A DNA stretch of 64,000 bases from Pelagibacteraceae bacterium AG-414-E02 (GTDB lineage: Bacteria > Pseudomonadota > Alphaproteobacteria > Pelagibacterales > Pelagibacteraceae). This document shows positions 51,339-60,074 of the stretch, piece by piece. The stretch lies in the NCBI GenBank assembly GCA_003214615.1, contig QCLK01000003.1:62001-126000 (forward strand), given 5' to 3'. The notes beneath the pieces were generated by a model, which was given only the letters and a program-made list of their open reading frames with translations, made no database searches and had not been told where the DNA came from. Both the position numbers and the translations under genes were made by a program. Position 1 is the first letter of the stretch. Every line of letters begins with the position of its first letter.

Positions 51339-52571
51339 TCAAGTTTTATTTTGTAAAATAGGTTGATAGGTTTTTTGAAAAATAATGATAATAATAATTG
51401 ATAATGCAGTATAAATTGAACATAAAGCTGCTATATTTTCTATTGAATACCCTAAATCAATCAAAGTGCCAAATACCACGGTAGCTAATGCAGTTGAAAA
51501 TACCATTAATGAACCAGTTAAAGCTTTTATTGATCCAAGATAATTAACTCCATAAATTTCTGCCCAAAATGAGGTCATTAAAACGTTTGTTAACCCATTT
51601 GAAATACCCATAAATCCCATAAAAACAAAAGCTGAATTAGGATGATCAAAAATCATCAGCACTATCAGACTTAGTAACAACGGAACATTCAGTAATGGAA
51701 AAAGTTTTCTACTAGTAAATTTATCAACCAAAAATCCTGCAAAGAATAGTGTGGCTACAGTAAGTATTGAGTAAACCATAAATGATTTTGCAATTGCAAA
51801 TTTTCCCCAATCTTTGGATTCTATTATAAAGGTTTGGTTAATAACTATACCAGTGATTATAAATGATGAAGCTAGCATGGCTGGCAAAATAGAATAAAAT
51901 TTTAAATCTTTTAATACTTCTTTTCTTGTCCAGCTTTTTATTGAAGCAATATTTTTTTTAATATTATTTGTAGATTCTTTTTCTCTAGAAGATTTATTGA
52001 TTTCTTTAATTGTAAGATAAGTAAATATTGGCAATAATAATATAATTATAATTGCGAATGCTTGCCATAAGCTTCTCCAGTAAATGAATGTTAAAAAATA
52101 CACTATTATAACTGGTAAAAAAAATTCACCAAAAGACATTCCTATCCATGTGTAACTTAATGCTTTACCTCTACTACGATCAAAAAACCTACTAATTGCG
52201 ACGGACGCCGTATGGGCCATTAATCCTTGACCCGACAATCTTAAAAGGAATATGCCTATAGCCAAAAAAATTATCCCATTTACAAATGAAAAAAAAAGGG
52301 TAGCTACACTTAAAAAAATAACAACTAATAAAGAATAATTAACTAATTTTAAATCATCGATTTTTTTACCAACCCATATCAAAGTCAAACTGCTACATAA
52401 TGTAGCTACGCCATAAATTGTTCCAAACTCACCATGCGTAATATTTAATTCCTCCCTAATATTAGAATTAAATAGGCCTATAAAAAAACTTTGGCCTATA
52501 CAGGAGAAAAAAGTGAAAATAAAACCAAAAATTATTATTTTGAAATTAGATTTAACAATATCTATAATCAT
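51339..52571 (-). CDS. Major facilitator superfamily transporter
   Basis: A 410-residue polytopic protein with about 12 hydrophobic helices. It has a charged central loop of about 20 residues between the two halves (after residue 190, with KSSREKESTNNIKKN). The first loop reads TLIWVGKKIDD, and the pattern looks like the oxalate/formate or monocarboxylate side of the MFS. Substrate unknown. Its start codon is 3 nt from the divergent dehydrogenase start. Confidence 0.75.
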   Translation of the reverse strand: MIIDIVKSNFKIIIFGFIFTFFSCIGQSFFIGLFNSNIREELNITHGEFGTIYGVATLCSSLTLIWVGKKIDDLKLVNYSLLVVIFLSVATLFFSFVNGIIFLAIGIFLLRLSGQGLMAHTASVAISRFFDRSRGKALSYTWIGMSFGEFFLPVIIVYFLTFIYWRSLWQAFAIIIILLLPIFTYLTIKEINKSSREKESTNNIKKNIASIKSWTRKEVLKDLKFYSILPAMLASSFIITGIVINQTFIIESKDWGKFAIAKSFMVYSILTVATLFFAGFLVDKFTSRKLFPLLNVPLLLSLIVLMIFDHPNSAFVFMGFMGISNGLTNVLMTSFWAEIYGVNYLGSIKALTGSLMVFSTALATVVFGTLIDLGYSIENIAALCSIYTALSIIIIIIFQKTYQPILQNKT

Positions 52572-52574
52572 CTT

Positions 52575-53447
52575 ATGAGTTGTAATGTTTCCTTTATTGG
52601 TCTTGGTGTTATGGGTTACCCCATGGCTGGTTATATATCAAAAGCTGGTCATAATGTAACTGTTTATAATAGAACTAAATCTAAAGCTGAAAAATGGATT
52701 AAAGAATTCAAAGGTAAAATTGCAATGTCGCCTGAAGAAGCTGCTAAAGATTCAGATTTTGTTTTTACGTGTGTTGGAAATGATAACGATTTAAAAGAAG
52801 TGGCGATTGGAAAAAAGGGAATTTTTAATTCTATAAAAAAAGGATCAGTTTATATAGATAATACAACAGCGTCAGCCACAGTAGCTAGAGAACTTCACAA
52901 AAATGCTAAAGCGCATGGATTTGGATTTTTAGATGCTCCTGTTTCTGGTGGGCAAGCTGGAGCCGAAAAAGGAGCTCTCACCGTTATGGTTGGTGGTGAT
53001 AAAAAAGATTTTGATAAAGCAAAAAGTGTTATTGATTGCTATAGCAAAAAAGTCCAGCTGTTGGGACCTTCTGGAAGTGGTCAGTTAGCGAAAATGGTTA
53101 ATCAAATTTGTATAGCTGGCTTAGTGCAAGGATTATCTGAAGCAATAAATTTTGGTTTAAACGCAGGTTTAAAAATGGAAGATGTAATTGATGTAATTTC
53201 TAAAGGAGCAGCACAATCATGGCAGATGGAAAATAGATACAAAACTATGATTGATGATAAATTTGAATTTGGTTTTGCTGTCGATTGGATGAGAAAAGAT
53301 TTAAAAATAGCACTTGAAGAAGCAAAAAAAAATAATTCGCCGCTGCCCATTACTAAAATAGTTGATAGTTATTATGAGGAAATACAAAAAATGGGTGGTA
53401 ATAGATGGGATACATCAAGTCTGATAAGAAGATTTAGAAAAAAATAA
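52575..53447 (+). CDS. Beta-hydroxyacid dehydrogenase (3-hydroxyisobutyrate dehydrogenase-like)
   Basis: I begin it at MSCNVSFIGLGVMGYPMAGY (52575) because the longer upstream frame is antisense to the MFS gene and adds a poor match. It is 290 residues. The Rossmann motif GLGVMG, the DAPVSGGQAGAEKGAL substrate loop and the catalytic Lys in AKMVNQ are typical. It could act on 3-hydroxyisobutyrate or tartronate semialdehyde. The FMN-binding gene starts directly after its stop. Confidence 0.8.
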   Translation: MSCNVSFIGLGVMGYPMAGYISKAGHNVTVYNRTKSKAEKWIKEFKGKIAMSPEEAAKDSDFVFTCVGNDNDLKEVAIGKKGIFNSIKKGSVYIDNTTASATVARELHKNAKAHGFGFLDAPVSGGQAGAEKGALTVMVGGDKKDFDKAKSVIDCYSKKVQLLGPSGSGQLAKMVNQICIAGLVQGLSEAINFGLNAGLKMEDVIDVISKGAAQSWQMENRYKTMIDDKFEFGFAVDWMRKDLKIALEEAKKNNSPLPITKIVDSYYEEIQKMGGNRWDTSSLIRRFRKK

Positions 53448-54062
53448 GTGCAGAAAAACATACCTATTTACTACAATGATCTAAATAAAGTTTATTTGAA
53501 AATTTGGGATCTTTTAAATTTTGGTTTGTTAAATAGAGATTCTCCATTTCATTTGCCAGTGTTTATTTGTGGCGAAAATAAAAGTTTTGATGGTCGTATA
53601 GTAGTATTACGAGGTATTGATGAAAAAAATAAAAAACTATGGTTTCATACTGATATAAGATCAAAAAAAATTGAAATACTTAAAAATAATACACAAGCTT
53701 CATTTTTATTTTATGATAAAGATGAAAAAATTCAATTGAGAATCTCTGGCAATGTTAAAATAAATTATCAAAATAATATTACTAAAAAATCTTGGGAAAA
53801 AACTATCCATATGAGCAGACAGTGTTACCTTGGTAAATCTACCCCGGGTAGCATCTCCTCTACTCCAACTTCTGGATTGTCCGAAAATGTTGATAACTTT
53901 AAATACACATTAGAGGAAAGTGAAATTGGATATAAAAATTTTTGTTTAATTGAAACCTTTATAACTTCTATCGAATGGTTATATTTGGCTGCTAAAGGGC
54001 ATAGACGGGCTCACTTTAGTTTAAAAAATAATTTAATCGAAAAGAAATGGATAATTCCTTAA
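53448..54062 (+). CDS. Pyridoxamine 5'-phosphate oxidase-like FMN-binding protein
   Basis: It is 204 residues from a GTG that immediately follows the preceding stop (TAA-GTG). The split-barrel features RIVVLRGIDEKNKKLWFHTDIRSKK and QLRISGNVKI are typical of Alr4036-like members of this family, with the terminal W-LAAKGHRRAHFS region that also occurs in them. It is unlikely to be a full PdxH, since the C-terminal substrate motif is unusual. Function unknown. Confidence 0.7.
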   Translation: MQKNIPIYYNDLNKVYLKIWDLLNFGLLNRDSPFHLPVFICGENKSFDGRIVVLRGIDEKNKKLWFHTDIRSKKIEILKNNTQASFLFYDKDEKIQLRISGNVKINYQNNITKKSWEKTIHMSRQCYLGKSTPGSISSTPTSGLSENVDNFKYTLEESEIGYKNFCLIETFITSIEWLYLAAKGHRRAHFSLKNNLIEKKWIIP

Positions 54063-54086
54063 TCATAGTTTATTAATATCTTGTAT

Positions 54087-54161
54087 ATGGCAGTTAAAAC
54101 ACCAAAAGGCCCAACAAATCAAGTGCCAGGCATGGGCTGCAGCATTAAATGGTTTAAGTAA
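54087..54161 (+). CDS. 24-codon micro-ORF coupled to the GT4 gene
   Basis: ATG at 54087 reads 24 codons, MAVKTPKGPTNQVPGMGCSI followed by KWFK, to TAA at 54159-54161. The stop shares its last A with the ATG of the next gene (TAATG), so translational coupling is plausible. It fills almost the whole 98-nt gap in front of the glycosyltransferase. It is Lys/Pro/Gly rich and ends in Trp-Phe-Lys. There is no recognised family. It may be a leader peptide, a small protein or chance. Confidence 0.4.
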   Translation: MAVKTPKGPTNQVPGMGCSIKWFK

Positions 54162-55258
54162 TGTTTCTGATAGTAACAAGAAACTTTCCGCCCGATGTTG
54201 GTGGCATACAAGTTTTAATGGGAGGACTATCTGAAGGTCTATTAAATCATGGACCAGTTAAAGTTTTTACATATGAATATCCAGATTCAGAAAATTATGA
54301 CAAAAACTCCTCGATGAATATTGAAAGGGTTAAAGGATTAAAACTTTTTAGAAAATATAGAAAAGCAAATTTAGTTAATAATTTTATAAGCGAAAATTCA
54401 AATATTAGAGCTATAATAGCTGATCATTGGAAAAGTCTAGAACTTATAAAAGAAAATTATATAAATAAATTTAAAACTTTTTGTTTACTTCATTCTAAAG
54501 AAATTAATCATGAAAAAGGCTCTTCATTAAATCGACGTATGCTTAGAAGTACTAAAAAAGCAAAATTTATTATAGCAAATTCACATTTCACAAAAGATTT
54601 AGCAATTAGAGTTGGTATTGATCCATCAAAAATACATGTAATTTGTCCAGGAATCCAAAAACCAATAAAAATAGATAATAATTATAAAATAAAAGCGGAA
54701 AAAATTTATACGGACTCTTTTCCTAAAATTATTACTGTTGCAAGGTTAGATAAAAGAAAAGGACATGATAAAATTTTAATGCTATTAAAAAATTTAAAAT
54801 CAAAATTCCCAAAAATAAAATATGTATCAATTGGATTTGGTAAAGAAGAAAACAGCTTAGTATCTCTCGCTAAAGAATTAGGAATTGAAGATGATGTAGT
54901 TTTTTTAAAAAATATTGATTATAATTTAAAAACAGCGCTAATAGCTGAATCTAACTTAATGTTAATGCCTTCTAGAATAGAAAAAAAATCTGTTGAGGGC
55001 TTTGGGATTTCCTTCGTTGAGGCCGCATCATATGGAGTGGGTTCAATAGGAGGTAAAGATGGTGGAGCTTCAGATGCAATAGCTCATAATAAAACTGGAT
55101 TAATTTGCGATGGTAATGATTTAAATTCAATTTACGATTCTGTAATCAGTTTTTTTAAAAATGAAAATTTTGTTGAATATGGAAAAAATGCTAAGGAATT
55201 CTCAAAAAAATTCTATTGGGATTTAGTCGTTAAAAATTATTTAAAATTGATTGATTAA
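54161..55258 (+). CDS. Glycosyltransferase family 4
   Basis: A 365-residue GT-B enzyme. The N-terminus has NFPPDVGGIQVLMGGLSEGL, and the C-terminal nucleotide-sugar site shows ARLDKRKGHDKIL and the GFGISFVEAASYG element with the conserved Glu pair of family GT4. It probably adds a sugar to a surface glycan. It overlaps the GT9 gene tail to tail by 18 nt. Confidence 0.85.
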   Translation: MFLIVTRNFPPDVGGIQVLMGGLSEGLLNHGPVKVFTYEYPDSENYDKNSSMNIERVKGLKLFRKYRKANLVNNFISENSNIRAIIADHWKSLELIKENYINKFKTFCLLHSKEINHEKGSSLNRRMLRSTKKAKFIIANSHFTKDLAIRVGIDPSKIHVICPGIQKPIKIDNNYKIKAEKIYTDSFPKIITVARLDKRKGHDKILMLLKNLKSKFPKIKYVSIGFGKEENSLVSLAKELGIEDDVVFLKNIDYNLKTALIAESNLMLMPSRIEKKSVEGFGISFVEAASYGVGSIGGKDGGASDAIAHNKTGLICDGNDLNSIYDSVISFFKNENFVEYGKNAKEFSKKFYWDLVVKNYLKLID

Positions 55259-56185
55259 TTCAAGTTTATCTTTAATATTTAAATAAACTTTTTCTGCACT
55301 TAGTAGATTCAAATCATCGACGGTAATCGCCTTAAAATTATCTGTTTCAATTGAAACTTTTTTTGCAGTCGTGTGGCTTCCAAAAAGAACAACGCCCTTT
55401 TTCCCAAGATGCGCCGACATATGAGCTGGCCCAGTATCATTTGCTATAACGTAGCTAGCTTTTCTAATTAAGCCAGCAAGTTCCATAATATTTAAAGATT
55501 GATTATTGTTTGTAATCATTAATGTTTCGATTTTTTTTGCCTCTTCTACTTCGGAAGACGCTGGAGCAATTACTATGTCAAAATTTGGATATTTAAACTT
55601 AATTATTTTTATTAAATCATTATAATATGGCCATTTCTTGTGAGAATGCTTGGGTGAGCAAAACGGAAAAAGCAAAATAAATTTTCCTCCAAAATATTTA
55701 TTTATTATATTGTCTACATTAATACAGGCCCACTTAAAATCGGGATTTAAAGTATAGTTAGTTTTAACGTTTGATTTATTTAATTGAATCTCAAATCTTT
55801 TTAAAACTGATTCATTGTCAAAATCTTTTTTTTTCTCCCCTTTTTTTAAAATTATTTCTGTGCTGCTCCAGTTTGAAGCTTTTAACAAAAATTTTCTATA
55901 AAATGATGTTCTAGAAGAATTTTGCAAATCATAAACATGGGTAAAATTAAATTTTTTTAATAATTTTTTTAATTTGATAAGATAAAGAATATTCCATCTC
56001 GGAAGTCTTTTGTCTAACAACACTCCATCCAAATATGGGCATTTACTAAGTAGTTCAATATAAGGAGAAGTTGTCAAAATAAAAATTTTTTTATTATTAT
56101 GTGATTCTCTTATATCTCTAAGAACGCCACTTATTTGAGCTATATCACCTAATGAGCCATGTTTTATGATTAAAATATTAGACAT
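55241..56185 (-). CDS. Glycosyltransferase family 9 (heptosyltransferase-like)
   Basis: It is 314 residues. The opening ILIIKHGSLGDIAQISGVLRDIR is the ADP-heptose LPS heptosyltransferase signature, with YVIANDTGPAHMSAHLGK and VVLFGSHT near the C-terminus. It probably builds LPS core. The DUF6165 gene starts divergently 33 nt away, a pairing consistent with an envelope-glycan locus. Confidence 0.85.
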   Translation of the reverse strand: MSNILIIKHGSLGDIAQISGVLRDIRESHNNKKIFILTTSPYIELLSKCPYLDGVLLDKRLPRWNILYLIKLKKLLKKFNFTHVYDLQNSSRTSFYRKFLLKASNWSSTEIILKKGEKKKDFDNESVLKRFEIQLNKSNVKTNYTLNPDFKWACINVDNIINKYFGGKFILLFPFCSPKHSHKKWPYYNDLIKIIKFKYPNFDIVIAPASSEVEEAKKIETLMITNNNQSLNIMELAGLIRKASYVIANDTGPAHMSAHLGKKGVVLFGSHTTAKKVSIETDNFKAITVDDLNLLSAEKVYLNIKDKLELINQF

Positions 56186-56218
56186 ATTTTTAACAATTTA
56201 TCATATTAAAAAAGTTTA

Positions 56219-56614
56219 ATGAATAAAATTCTAATAGAAGTATCTGCTGGTGAGCTATTTGACAAGATAAGTATTTTGAAAATCAAAAAGACTAAGATTA
56301 AGGACAAAGCAAAACTTGGTGATATTGATAGAGAGCTTAAATCTTTAAATAAAACATTAAAAAAAAATAAATTAGATAAAATCGACGGTTTTTTAGCAGG
56401 CTGTGTTAAAGAGCTAACTAATATAAATTTTGATCTATGGGAAATAGAGGATTTAAAAAGAAAGTATGAAAAAAATAAAGATTTTGGCAAAAGATTTATA
56501 AAAGTTTCTAGAGCCGTACATTTTAAGAATGACAGAAGAGCCGAAGTTAAACATCAAATAAATGTTCACACAGATTCTATAATTTCAGAGGTTAAACAAT
56601 ATACTAGTTATTAA
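56219..56614 (+). CDS. DUF6165-family protein
   Basis: A 131-residue, Lys-rich helical protein, starting MNKILIEVSAGELFDKISIL and containing FDLWEIEDLKRKYEKNKDFG and ending with an NDRRAEVKHQIN segment. I recognise the pattern of the DUF6165 group, which is common near glycan biosynthesis genes. No signal peptide or membrane helix is present. Function unknown. It overlaps the ABC permease gene tail to tail by 11 nt. Confidence 0.7.
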   Translation: MNKILIEVSAGELFDKISILKIKKTKIKDKAKLGDIDRELKSLNKTLKKNKLDKIDGFLAGCVKELTNINFDLWEIEDLKRKYEKNKDFGKRFIKVSRAVHFKNDRRAEVKHQINVHTDSIISEVKQYTSY

Positions 56615-57281
56615 AACTATATTTTTTTTCCAAAAATTTAATAAAGTTATGTATAACGAAGGTCATTAATAAATATATACTTCCTGCTACAATAAACACT
56701 TCTACAGGTCTAAATGTTGTTGATATTATATGTTTAGCAACACCAGTTAGGTCAAGCAGCGTCACAGTACTAGCTAAAGAAGTTCCTTTTAACATTAATA
56801 TCATCTCATTCCCATATGCGGGTAAGGATTGTCGAATTGCTATGGGCAATTTTATTTTAAAAAAAGTATGCATTTTATTTAAACCCAATCCTTCTGCAGC
56901 TTCTACTACACCTTTGTTGATTGTTTCAAAGGCAGATCTAAAAATTTCTGAGGAATAGGCTCCAGTATTTAAAGTAAAGGCAAGTATTGCGCAGGAATAA
57001 GGTTCTTTTAAAAATATCCAAAGAAAAGATTCTCTTATCCATTCTACTTGGCCTAGACCAAAATATATAATAAAAATTTGAACTAACAACGGGGTACCTC
57101 TTAAAATATAAGAGTAATAATAAGATATGTAATAAAAAATTTTATTTTTACTTGTTCTTAGTATTGCGAAAAAAATACCAACAAAAATTCCGAAAAAAAG
57201 TGATAACAATGTAAGTTGAATAGTTAATTTTGTAGCTTTTATTAACCTTGGCAAATGTTCAAACATAAAATCCAAATCCAT
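56604..57281 (-). CDS. Polar amino acid ABC transporter permease (HisM-like)
   Basis: It is 225 residues with about five membrane helices. The FMFEHLPRLIKATKLTIQLTLL start and the EAAEGLGLNKMHTFFKIKLP EAA-loop, which docks on the ATPase, are typical of HisM/ArtM-type permeases. It follows the other permease directly (stop and start adjacent), so they would form the heterodimeric channel. Confidence 0.88.
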   Translation of the reverse strand: MDLDFMFEHLPRLIKATKLTIQLTLLSLFFGIFVGIFFAILRTSKNKIFYYISYYYSYILRGTPLLVQIFIIYFGLGQVEWIRESFLWIFLKEPYSCAILAFTLNTGAYSSEIFRSAFETINKGVVEAAEGLGLNKMHTFFKIKLPIAIRQSLPAYGNEMILMLKGTSLASTVTLLDLTGVAKHIISTTFRPVEVFIVAGSIYLLMTFVIHNFIKFLEKKYSFNN

Positions 57282-57974
57282 CTAAAAACCCCTGTTATAA
57301 TTTTTTTCTAACTTGTTAAATAACTGCATACTAAGATAGGTCAAAAATAAATAAAGAACTGCAGCAAAAGAGTAGAAAAACAAAGGATCTCTTGTTGATC
57401 CTGCAGCAATATAAGATTGTCTCATAATTTCAACTAAACCTGTAACTGAAATTAACGATGTATCTTTTAAAGTAATTTGCCAAACATTACTTATATTTGG
57501 CAATGCTAGTCTAAGCATTTGCGGTATTATTATTTTGTAATAATAAATTTTCTTTTTGAATCCTAAAACTTCTGAAGCTTCGAATTGTCCTCTGTCAATC
57601 GATTGTACAGCTCCTCTAAATACTTCTGTTGAATAGGCTCCTGATATAATGCCTATAGAAAAAGCCCCTGTTAAAAAAGCATTTACCTCTATGTAACCAT
57701 CATAACCAAATATTTTGGCTACATACATTACTGCGCCACTACCACCAAAAAAGAATAAATAAATTACCAAAAGTTCAGGAACACCTCTAAAAACAGTTGT
57801 GTAAAAACTTCCAATTAAATTTAATAATTTGTTTTTTGAGAGTTTGAATGATGCAAAAATTGCAGCTAAAAAAAAACCTATAAATATTGCGGTAGCTGCC
57901 ACGGCTATAGTCATGAGAGTCGCAAAAAAAAGCTCGTCTCCCCAACCTGTATCTCCGTAAGCTAAAAGTCCCAT
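57282..57974 (-). CDS. Polar amino acid ABC transporter permease (HisQ-like)
   Basis: It is 230 residues. The MGLLAYGDTGWGDELFFATLMT start matches the HisQ/NocQ group, and the ASEVLGFKKKIYYYKIIIP stretch is its EAA-type loop for the ATPase. A perfect hairpin lies directly before its start codon. It is the first permease after the binding protein gene (47-nt gap). Confidence 0.88.
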   Translation of the reverse strand: MGLLAYGDTGWGDELFFATLMTIAVAATAIFIGFFLAAIFASFKLSKNKLLNLIGSFYTTVFRGVPELLVIYLFFFGGSGAVMYVAKIFGYDGYIEVNAFLTGAFSIGIISGAYSTEVFRGAVQSIDRGQFEASEVLGFKKKIYYYKIIIPQMLRLALPNISNVWQITLKDTSLISVTGLVEIMRQSYIAAGSTRDPLFFYSFAAVLYLFLTYLSMQLFNKLEKNYNRGF

Positions 57975-57977
57975 AGA

Positions 57978-58012
57978 TTTTAAGGCGATAGAATTAAACT
58001 ATCGCCTTAAAA
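57978..58012 (-). promoter_or_regulatory. Perfect 14-bp stem-loop between binding protein and permease
   Basis: TTTTAAGGCGATAG (57978-57991) is perfectly complementary to CTATCGCCTTAAAA (57999-58012), with a 7-nt A/T loop. The stem lies in the 47-nt spacer after the binding-protein stop (58022) and ends 3 nt before the HisQ start codon. It could stabilise the upstream transcript, attenuate read-through or hide the ribosome site. Confidence 0.75.
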
Positions 58013-58021
58013 ATTAAATTA

Positions 58022-58852
58022 TTACATTGAAGCGTCAAAGCCAAACCACTTTATGGCTAGTTCGCTAATTTTCCCAGATTTTCTTGCTTGGTTAATGGCT
58101 GCGTTAAATTTCTTTAGAAGTGCAGTATCATCTTTTCTAATACCAACACCGACTCCATTACCAAATGCTCCTCCAGAAAAAGTTGGTCCAACAAGGACAA
58201 CAGCTTTTCCAGATTTTTCAGCATAATCAGTAAAAGCAACTGCAGCTGCTAATGCTGCATCTATTCTTCCTGCAGCCAAATCTAAATTTACTTCATCTTG
58301 AGTTTTGTAAGTTCTAACTTTCACTTGACCCACATCTCCAGATTCTAAAAAATTTTGGTGAATAGTTGCAGTTTGAACACCAATAGTTTTTCCAGCTAAA
58401 GCAGCTGTTAAAGTTTTTAATGCTTTTTTAACATCTCCTCCGCCTTTAGATAAATTTATAGCTTTAGGAGTGTCCATACCTTCAAGTGATGAACCTTTCA
58501 TAACTGCTAAAGAAGCAACTTCATCTGCATAACCTTGAGAGAAGTTAATTGTTTTCATTCTTTCGTCTGTAATAGACATACCTGCCATAATTGCATCGTA
58601 CTTTCTCATGATCAAACCTGGAATCATTCCATCCCAATCTTGTTCAACTATTGTGCAATCAGCTTTCATGTATATGCAAAGAAAATTAGCAAGTTCAACT
58701 TCGAACCCAATTAATTTTCCAGATTCATCTTTCGCATTCCATGGTGGATAAGCACCTTCAGTTCCTATTCTTATACTTTCTGCTTGCGCGCTTGAAAAAA
58801 ATATCATCAACGCAGCAAAAGAAGATAGGAAAAATTTAAATATGTTTTTCAT
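58022..58852 (-). CDS. Periplasmic polar amino acid/opine-binding protein
   Basis: It is 276 residues, type II periplasmic-binding fold of the HisJ/ArgT/NocT group. A signal peptide covers about residues 1-24 (FFLSSFAALMIFFSSAQA). Features are GTEGAYPPWNAKDESGKLIGFEVELA and DWDGMIPGLIMRKYDAIMAGMSITDERMK. A GGGGAAA-type purine stretch precedes the ATG. Ligand likely a basic amino acid or opine. No ATPase gene is nearby. A TATAAT-like -10 is at 58876-58881. Confidence 0.88.
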   Translation of the reverse strand: MKNIFKFFLSSFAALMIFFSSAQAESIRIGTEGAYPPWNAKDESGKLIGFEVELANFLCIYMKADCTIVEQDWDGMIPGLIMRKYDAIMAGMSITDERMKTINFSQGYADEVASLAVMKGSSLEGMDTPKAINLSKGGGDVKKALKTLTAALAGKTIGVQTATIHQNFLESGDVGQVKVRTYKTQDEVNLDLAAGRIDAALAAAVAFTDYAEKSGKAVVLVGPTFSGGAFGNGVGVGIRKDDTALLKKFNAAINQARKSGKISELAIKWFGFDASM

Positions 58853-58941
58853 ATTTCCCCCTTAATAAATAAATAATTATAATAGTAGGGTTAAAAAAAA
58901 GAATATTCCAGAAAAATTAATACGTGAAATAGTTGAATTAT

Positions 58942-59985
58942 TTAGGAGTTCATGATGGAAGAAGCGAAATTCCAACGGCAATCAAAGCTAGGTATCATTA
59001 CCTCGTCTAATTTAGAGTTGCCAAAATTGTCCGAAAGGACTTTTAGCCAATTATTAACCTGCCTCGGCTTTTTAGATAAGGTTCCTACTTGAGCTGTAAT
59101 TACTCCTCCTGGCTTAAGAATTCTTTTTAAGCCTTTCATATTTTTTGCGGCTAAATCAATACAGAACTGATCATCATTAAGATCAACAAAAATTTTATCA
59201 TATTTTGAATCTTTAACCTTTTTTATGCTTTCAAAAGCATCTCCCCAATACGTTTTAACATTATTATTTGCTCTCACTTCTCCACAGATTTTTGGAAGAT
59301 GTTTTTGACAAACTTTTACTACTTCAGGATCTAGTTCATACCAATCTATTAAATCAAATCCTTTTGACAGTAATTCTCTTGCTACTCCACCGTCTCCACC
59401 GCCAATTATAGCTGCACTTGAATTGTCCTTAGATAAACTAAGTGCAGAATTAACAAATTGACCGCTATATTTTTTTTCGTCTTTTTCAGCAACCTGTAAT
59501 TCACTATCTATAAAAAGAGCATTACCAAATTCTTCAAGTTTCATTATTTCTATGTGCTGGCCTACTTTTGATACAAAATTTTCCAAAACATCATTTACAA
59601 TATAGTACTTTTGATGACCGGGAGTGCTGTATATATCTTCATATAAGCCTTTATTGCTTCTATCAAAATTTCTAACCACGGCTCTCTCATGTTTAATTTC
59701 TTTTTTTAGTATGTCTAATGCTGCCGTTGGAGAAATTTTAGCACAAGTAAAAAAATCAAAGCTTACTATTCCTTTTTCTGGAAAAGTATGAAAGCTCATA
59801 TGACTTTCTGCTAAAAGTGCAACACAAGTGTATCCTTGCGGTTTAAACACTTTCTCCGCTATATTAAGAACCTCTACTCTAGCCTTTTTAGCTATTTTAT
59901 AGATGACTTTACTATAAAAATCAGGGGAGTAATCTCGTTTTACCCCCAAAAAATCTATTGTTACGTGTTCTCCAACTTTTTTCAT
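58942..59985 (-). CDS. S-adenosylmethionine decarboxylase-spermidine synthase fusion
   Basis: It is 347 residues. Residues 1 to about 115 are a class 1b SpeD domain: the self-cleavage site LLAESHMSFHTFPE gives a pyruvoyl group from Ser61, with His66 and Cys81 also conserved. Residues 120-347 are a SpeE domain: GGGDGG (195-200), YELDPEV (216-222), GDA (249-251) and FVDLND with Asp268. One chain could make decarboxylated AdoMet and transfer its aminopropyl group, releasing MTA. SpeD homologues can have changed to ornithine or arginine decarboxylases, so the first activity is probable, not proven. Confidence 0.9.
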   Translation of the reverse strand: MKKVGEHVTIDFLGVKRDYSPDFYSKVIYKIAKKARVEVLNIAEKVFKPQGYTCVALLAESHMSFHTFPEKGIVSFDFFTCAKISPTAALDILKKEIKHERAVVRNFDRSNKGLYEDIYSTPGHQKYYIVNDVLENFVSKVGQHIEIMKLEEFGNALFIDSELQVAEKDEKKYSGQFVNSALSLSKDNSSAAIIGGGDGGVARELLSKGFDLIDWYELDPEVVKVCQKHLPKICGEVRANNNVKTYWGDAFESIKKVKDSKYDKIFVDLNDDQFCIDLAAKNMKGLKRILKPGGVITAQVGTLSKKPRQVNNWLKVLSDNFGNSKLDEVMIPSFDCRWNFASSIMNS

Positions 59986-60030
59986 TTTTTTTACGACTCG
60001 CTACTTTTTTTTTAACTTGTTATTTTATTT

Positions 60031-60058
60031 TTTACAACTAAAAATATGTTGTTAATAA
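60031..60058 (+). promoter_or_regulatory. Candidate promoter of the aldolase-dehydrogenase gene
   Basis: In the 83-nt divergent gap, TTTACA (60031-60036) and TAATAA (60053-60058) are separated by 16 nt. Transcription would start about 60064, so the leader before the TTG start is only about 11 nt and includes GGAG at 60064-60067. The pair is moderate at best. Confidence 0.4.
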
Positions 60059-60074
60059 GTTATGGAGTTTGATT

